NCBI GenBank assembly: GCA_031276415.1
Contig: JAISNF010000286.1
Location: 1 to 7,211, forward strand
DNA from: Planctomycetaceae bacterium
Lineage (GTDB): Bacteria > Planctomycetota > Planctomycetia > Pirellulales > Thermoguttaceae
Direction of reading: 5' to 3'
DNA length: 7,211 nt
A program made the translations under genes and the position numbers. The notes under the pieces are model-generated. The model saw only the letters and a list, made by a program, of their open reading frames with translations, was not told where the DNA came from and searched no databases. Positions 5,964 through 7,211 of this stretch are shown in pieces. Position 1 is the first letter of the stretch; every line of letters starts with the position of its first letter.

Positions 5964-6002
5964 CAACCGTTGCGATATTTCGCCGAAAAATCGCAACGGT
6001 TG
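5964..6002 (+). terminator. Strong stem-loop after the 570-residue gene
   Basis: CAACCGTTGCGAT (5964-5976) pairs perfectly with ATCGCAACGGTTG (5990-6002), 13 base pairs. After one A-A mismatch the stem continues with TTTC (5978-5981) pairing GAAA (5985-5988) around a three-base GCC loop. It lies 46 bases after the plus-strand stop, between two convergent genes, as expected for a terminator that could work in both directions. No clean U-tract follows on either strand (ATATTGTTTCGTC on the plus strand), so it may terminate weakly or mainly protect the 3' end of the RNA. Confidence 0.6.
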
Positions 6003-6036
6003 ATATTGTTTCGTCTTCTCGAAAATTATCTACGAC

Positions 6037-6109
6037 AATCTGCGGACAAGTTTAAAAATTATCTGCGAATATCTGCGTAATCTGCGGACAAGTTTAAAAA
6101 TTATCTGCG
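6037..6109. repeat. Perfect 31-base direct repeat of ATCTGCG type
   Basis: The 31 bases at 6037-6067 recur exactly at 6079-6109, 42 bases apart, with 11 bases between. Each copy starts AATCTGCGGACAAG, passes through TTTAAAAATT and ends in ATCTGCG. Partial copies flank the pair: AAAATTATCTACGAC upstream (6022-6036) and ATCTGCGGACAAATTT into 6119. Within this, ATCTGCG recurs at about 9-10-base spacing (6061, 6071, 6080). The array sits between the terminator-like stem-loop and the 3' end of the convergent gene. Confidence 0.85.
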
Positions 6110-6136
6110 GACAAATTTTTTCTAAGAGTCGGATTA

Positions 6137-7006
6137 TTATTTTTCGCTTTCAATAACGATAAGTGTTTCAACACCGGTTTCGGGAACAAAACGGGCAAAA
6201 CAAAAATCGTCGATTAAATTATGACCAAGAACAGTTCGATTTGCCGATGGCGTCATGGAACGGTATAACAAAAATTGTTCTTTGTTGACCTGCACCCGAT
6301 AGCCCACTGCCTGATCGTCTGGAACTTTTTTCATGTTTTCTCCAACTGTTAAATGCCGCCACGTATATTGAGTGCCGGAACGATTGGCATCAAAATCAAA
6401 AAACAACGGAGCAAACATAGAAATACCGGAAGTTTGTTGCCGAAGCACTAATGTTGCCTGCTCAATTCCCAGAGTTCCCGTAACAATTCCGGTTTTGTTT
6501 GTCTGTTTCCATTCCGGTAACGCCAAAGGAAAAACCCGAAAAATCGGTGATGATTTGGGTTTATTGGGTTGAAAAAAAATTTCCGTTGAATCCGCAAATG
6601 TTTTGGGGCGAAGTTTGGGCGAATAAAAAAGTGTGGATTCATACATCAAATGGTCATTCCGTTCCGATAACCGTTGTTTCGTATTGTTGCCGTCCCATAA
6701 TAATGTATCGCCGAGAATGAGTAATCGGTCGGTATTATCGAGCAGAAAAAAACGCTGAAGCCGATAATTGTCCGAAAGCGGTAAATCGAGTTCAAGATAT
6801 TCACAACCCTTTTCACGATGAACACAAATTTCCGTCCAAGAATCAATTGCCTGAAGCGGTTTACCGCGCTTTTGAAGTGTGAATTTCCAAAGTCCAAACA
6901 AAACCGGTTCTCCGCGCAAATCCAACTCCAACTGAACAGAATCAGTCTCCTGAGAATCGAAATGTACAGAAATCGATAAATCTTTCTGGTTTTTCTTTTT
7001 ATTCAT
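6137..7006 (-). CDS. Conserved-looking cytosolic beta-rich protein of unknown function
   Basis: A 289-residue protein with a lysine-rich start (MNKKKNQKDL) and no signal peptide or membrane segment. Most of it predicts as short beta strands, for example LELDL (26-30), VLFGLWKFTL (35-44), YLELDLPL (70-77), RFFLLD then RLLILGDTLLW (85-104), EIFFQ (142-146), ATLVLRQ (184-190) and APLFFDFD (199-206). The C-terminal part has YRVQVNKEQFLLYRSM (236-251) and RTVLGHNLIDDFCFARF (257-273), a segment I associate loosely with hypothetical proteins from Pirellula-type planctomycetes. No catalytic motif is recognised. It is convergent with the 570-residue gene and separated from it by the 31-base repeats and stem-loop. 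The upstream minus strand is very AT-rich (AATATTATAAATATTACA) with no Shine-Dalgarno site; a TTTAGA/TATAAA pair 16 bases apart is a weak promoter candidate. Coding is well supported by length and codon regularity; function is unknown. Confidence 0.8.
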   Translation of the reverse strand: MNKKKNQKDLSISVHFDSQETDSVQLELDLRGEPVLFGLWKFTLQKRGKPLQAIDSWTEICVHREKGCEYLELDLPLSDNYRLQRFFLLDNTDRLLILGDTLLWDGNNTKQRLSERNDHLMYESTLFYSPKLRPKTFADSTEIFFQPNKPKSSPIFRVFPLALPEWKQTNKTGIVTGTLGIEQATLVLRQQTSGISMFAPLFFDFDANRSGTQYTWRHLTVGENMKKVPDDQAVGYRVQVNKEQFLLYRSMTPSANRTVLGHNLIDDFCFARFVPETGVETLIVIESEK

Positions 7007-7063
7007 TGTAGTATTTGTAATATTTATAATATTCTATGGGAACTTCTAAAAACACAAATTTAC

Positions 7064-7204
7064 TTTTTAAAACCACAGAGAACACAGAGTTTACAGAGAG
7101 GAAGTTTAAATTTTATTTCTAATTGGAAATAATAAATAGTAAATTAAAAATAAAATTTAATTTCCATTTAACAATTTTCTCTGTGATCTCTGCGGTTTAA
7201 AAAA
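7064..7204. repeat. Imperfect palindromic element with CACAGAG nonamer arms
   Basis: The outer arms at 7070-7089 (AAACCACAGAGAACACAGAG) and 7179-7198 are inverted copies matching at 18 of 20 positions. The inner arms at 7106-7124 and 7142-7160 match at 18 of 19 positions around a 17-base loop. The left arm contains three 9-base units, ACCACAGAG, AACACAGAG and TTTACAGAG (7072-7098). There is no coding sequence and no target-site duplication that I can identify, partly because the window ends at 7211. The form is that of a small non-autonomous palindromic or REP/MITE-like element, but no transposase links it to a known family. Confidence 0.65.
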
Positions 7205-7211
7205 TAGTTCT

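Noticed and set aside
6037..6109. Possible mini CRISPR array
   Set aside because: Only two repeats, an 11-base spacer that is itself repeat-like, no cas genes and no leader.

Overview
The window looks like a chromosomal segment of an AT-rich Gram-negative bacterium. A Kdo-activating enzyme (kdsB) implies LPS-type outer-membrane glycolipid. Several features together suggest Planctomycetota or another PVC-group member: two exported cysteine-free proteins with no recognised enzymatic domain, a His/Pro-rich PDZ protein, an orphan cytosolic beta-rich protein, and a near absence of Shine-Dalgarno sites. The taxonomic call is an inference from gene style, not from a marker gene.

Layout: positions 1-3268 hold four genes, all on the minus strand and closely spaced (gaps of 55, 75 and 79 bases). 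In transcription order they are an exported PDZ-domain protein (3268-2573), kdsB (2517-1759), a zinc-dependent medium-chain dehydrogenase (1683-613), and the N-terminal 177 residues of an AAA-ATPase-like protein (533 to beyond the left edge). They could form one transcription unit. Two perfect TATAAT boxes on the minus strand at 3393-3414 lie upstream of the PDZ gene.

Positions 3269-4205 are a 937-base divergent intergenic region with no convincing gene. It is full of short repeats of several kinds (16-, 10-, 9- and 7-base periods), holds a possible HTH-gene relic at 3469-3660, and has a good sigma70-like promoter at 4076-4104. That promoter faces a 570-residue exported protein of unknown function (4206-5918, plus strand). 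Downstream, a strong stem-loop (5964-6002) and a perfect 31-base direct repeat fill the gap to a convergent minus-strand gene for a 289-residue cytosolic protein of unknown function (6137-7006). The right edge carries an imperfect palindrome of about 140 bases (7064-7204) whose arms are built from 9-base CACAGAG-type units.

Functional reading: only kdsB and the dehydrogenase have clear biochemical roles, and their adjacency hints at sugar or envelope metabolism without proving a shared pathway. The two exported proteins and the 289-residue protein are lineage-type hypotheticals. I do not see a defence system, CRISPR array, transposase, tRNA or rRNA. The least ordinary content is the set of intergenic repeats: three sequence families (AAATCCTG-type, ATCTGCG-type, CACAGAG-type) share a tandem architecture of about nine bases.
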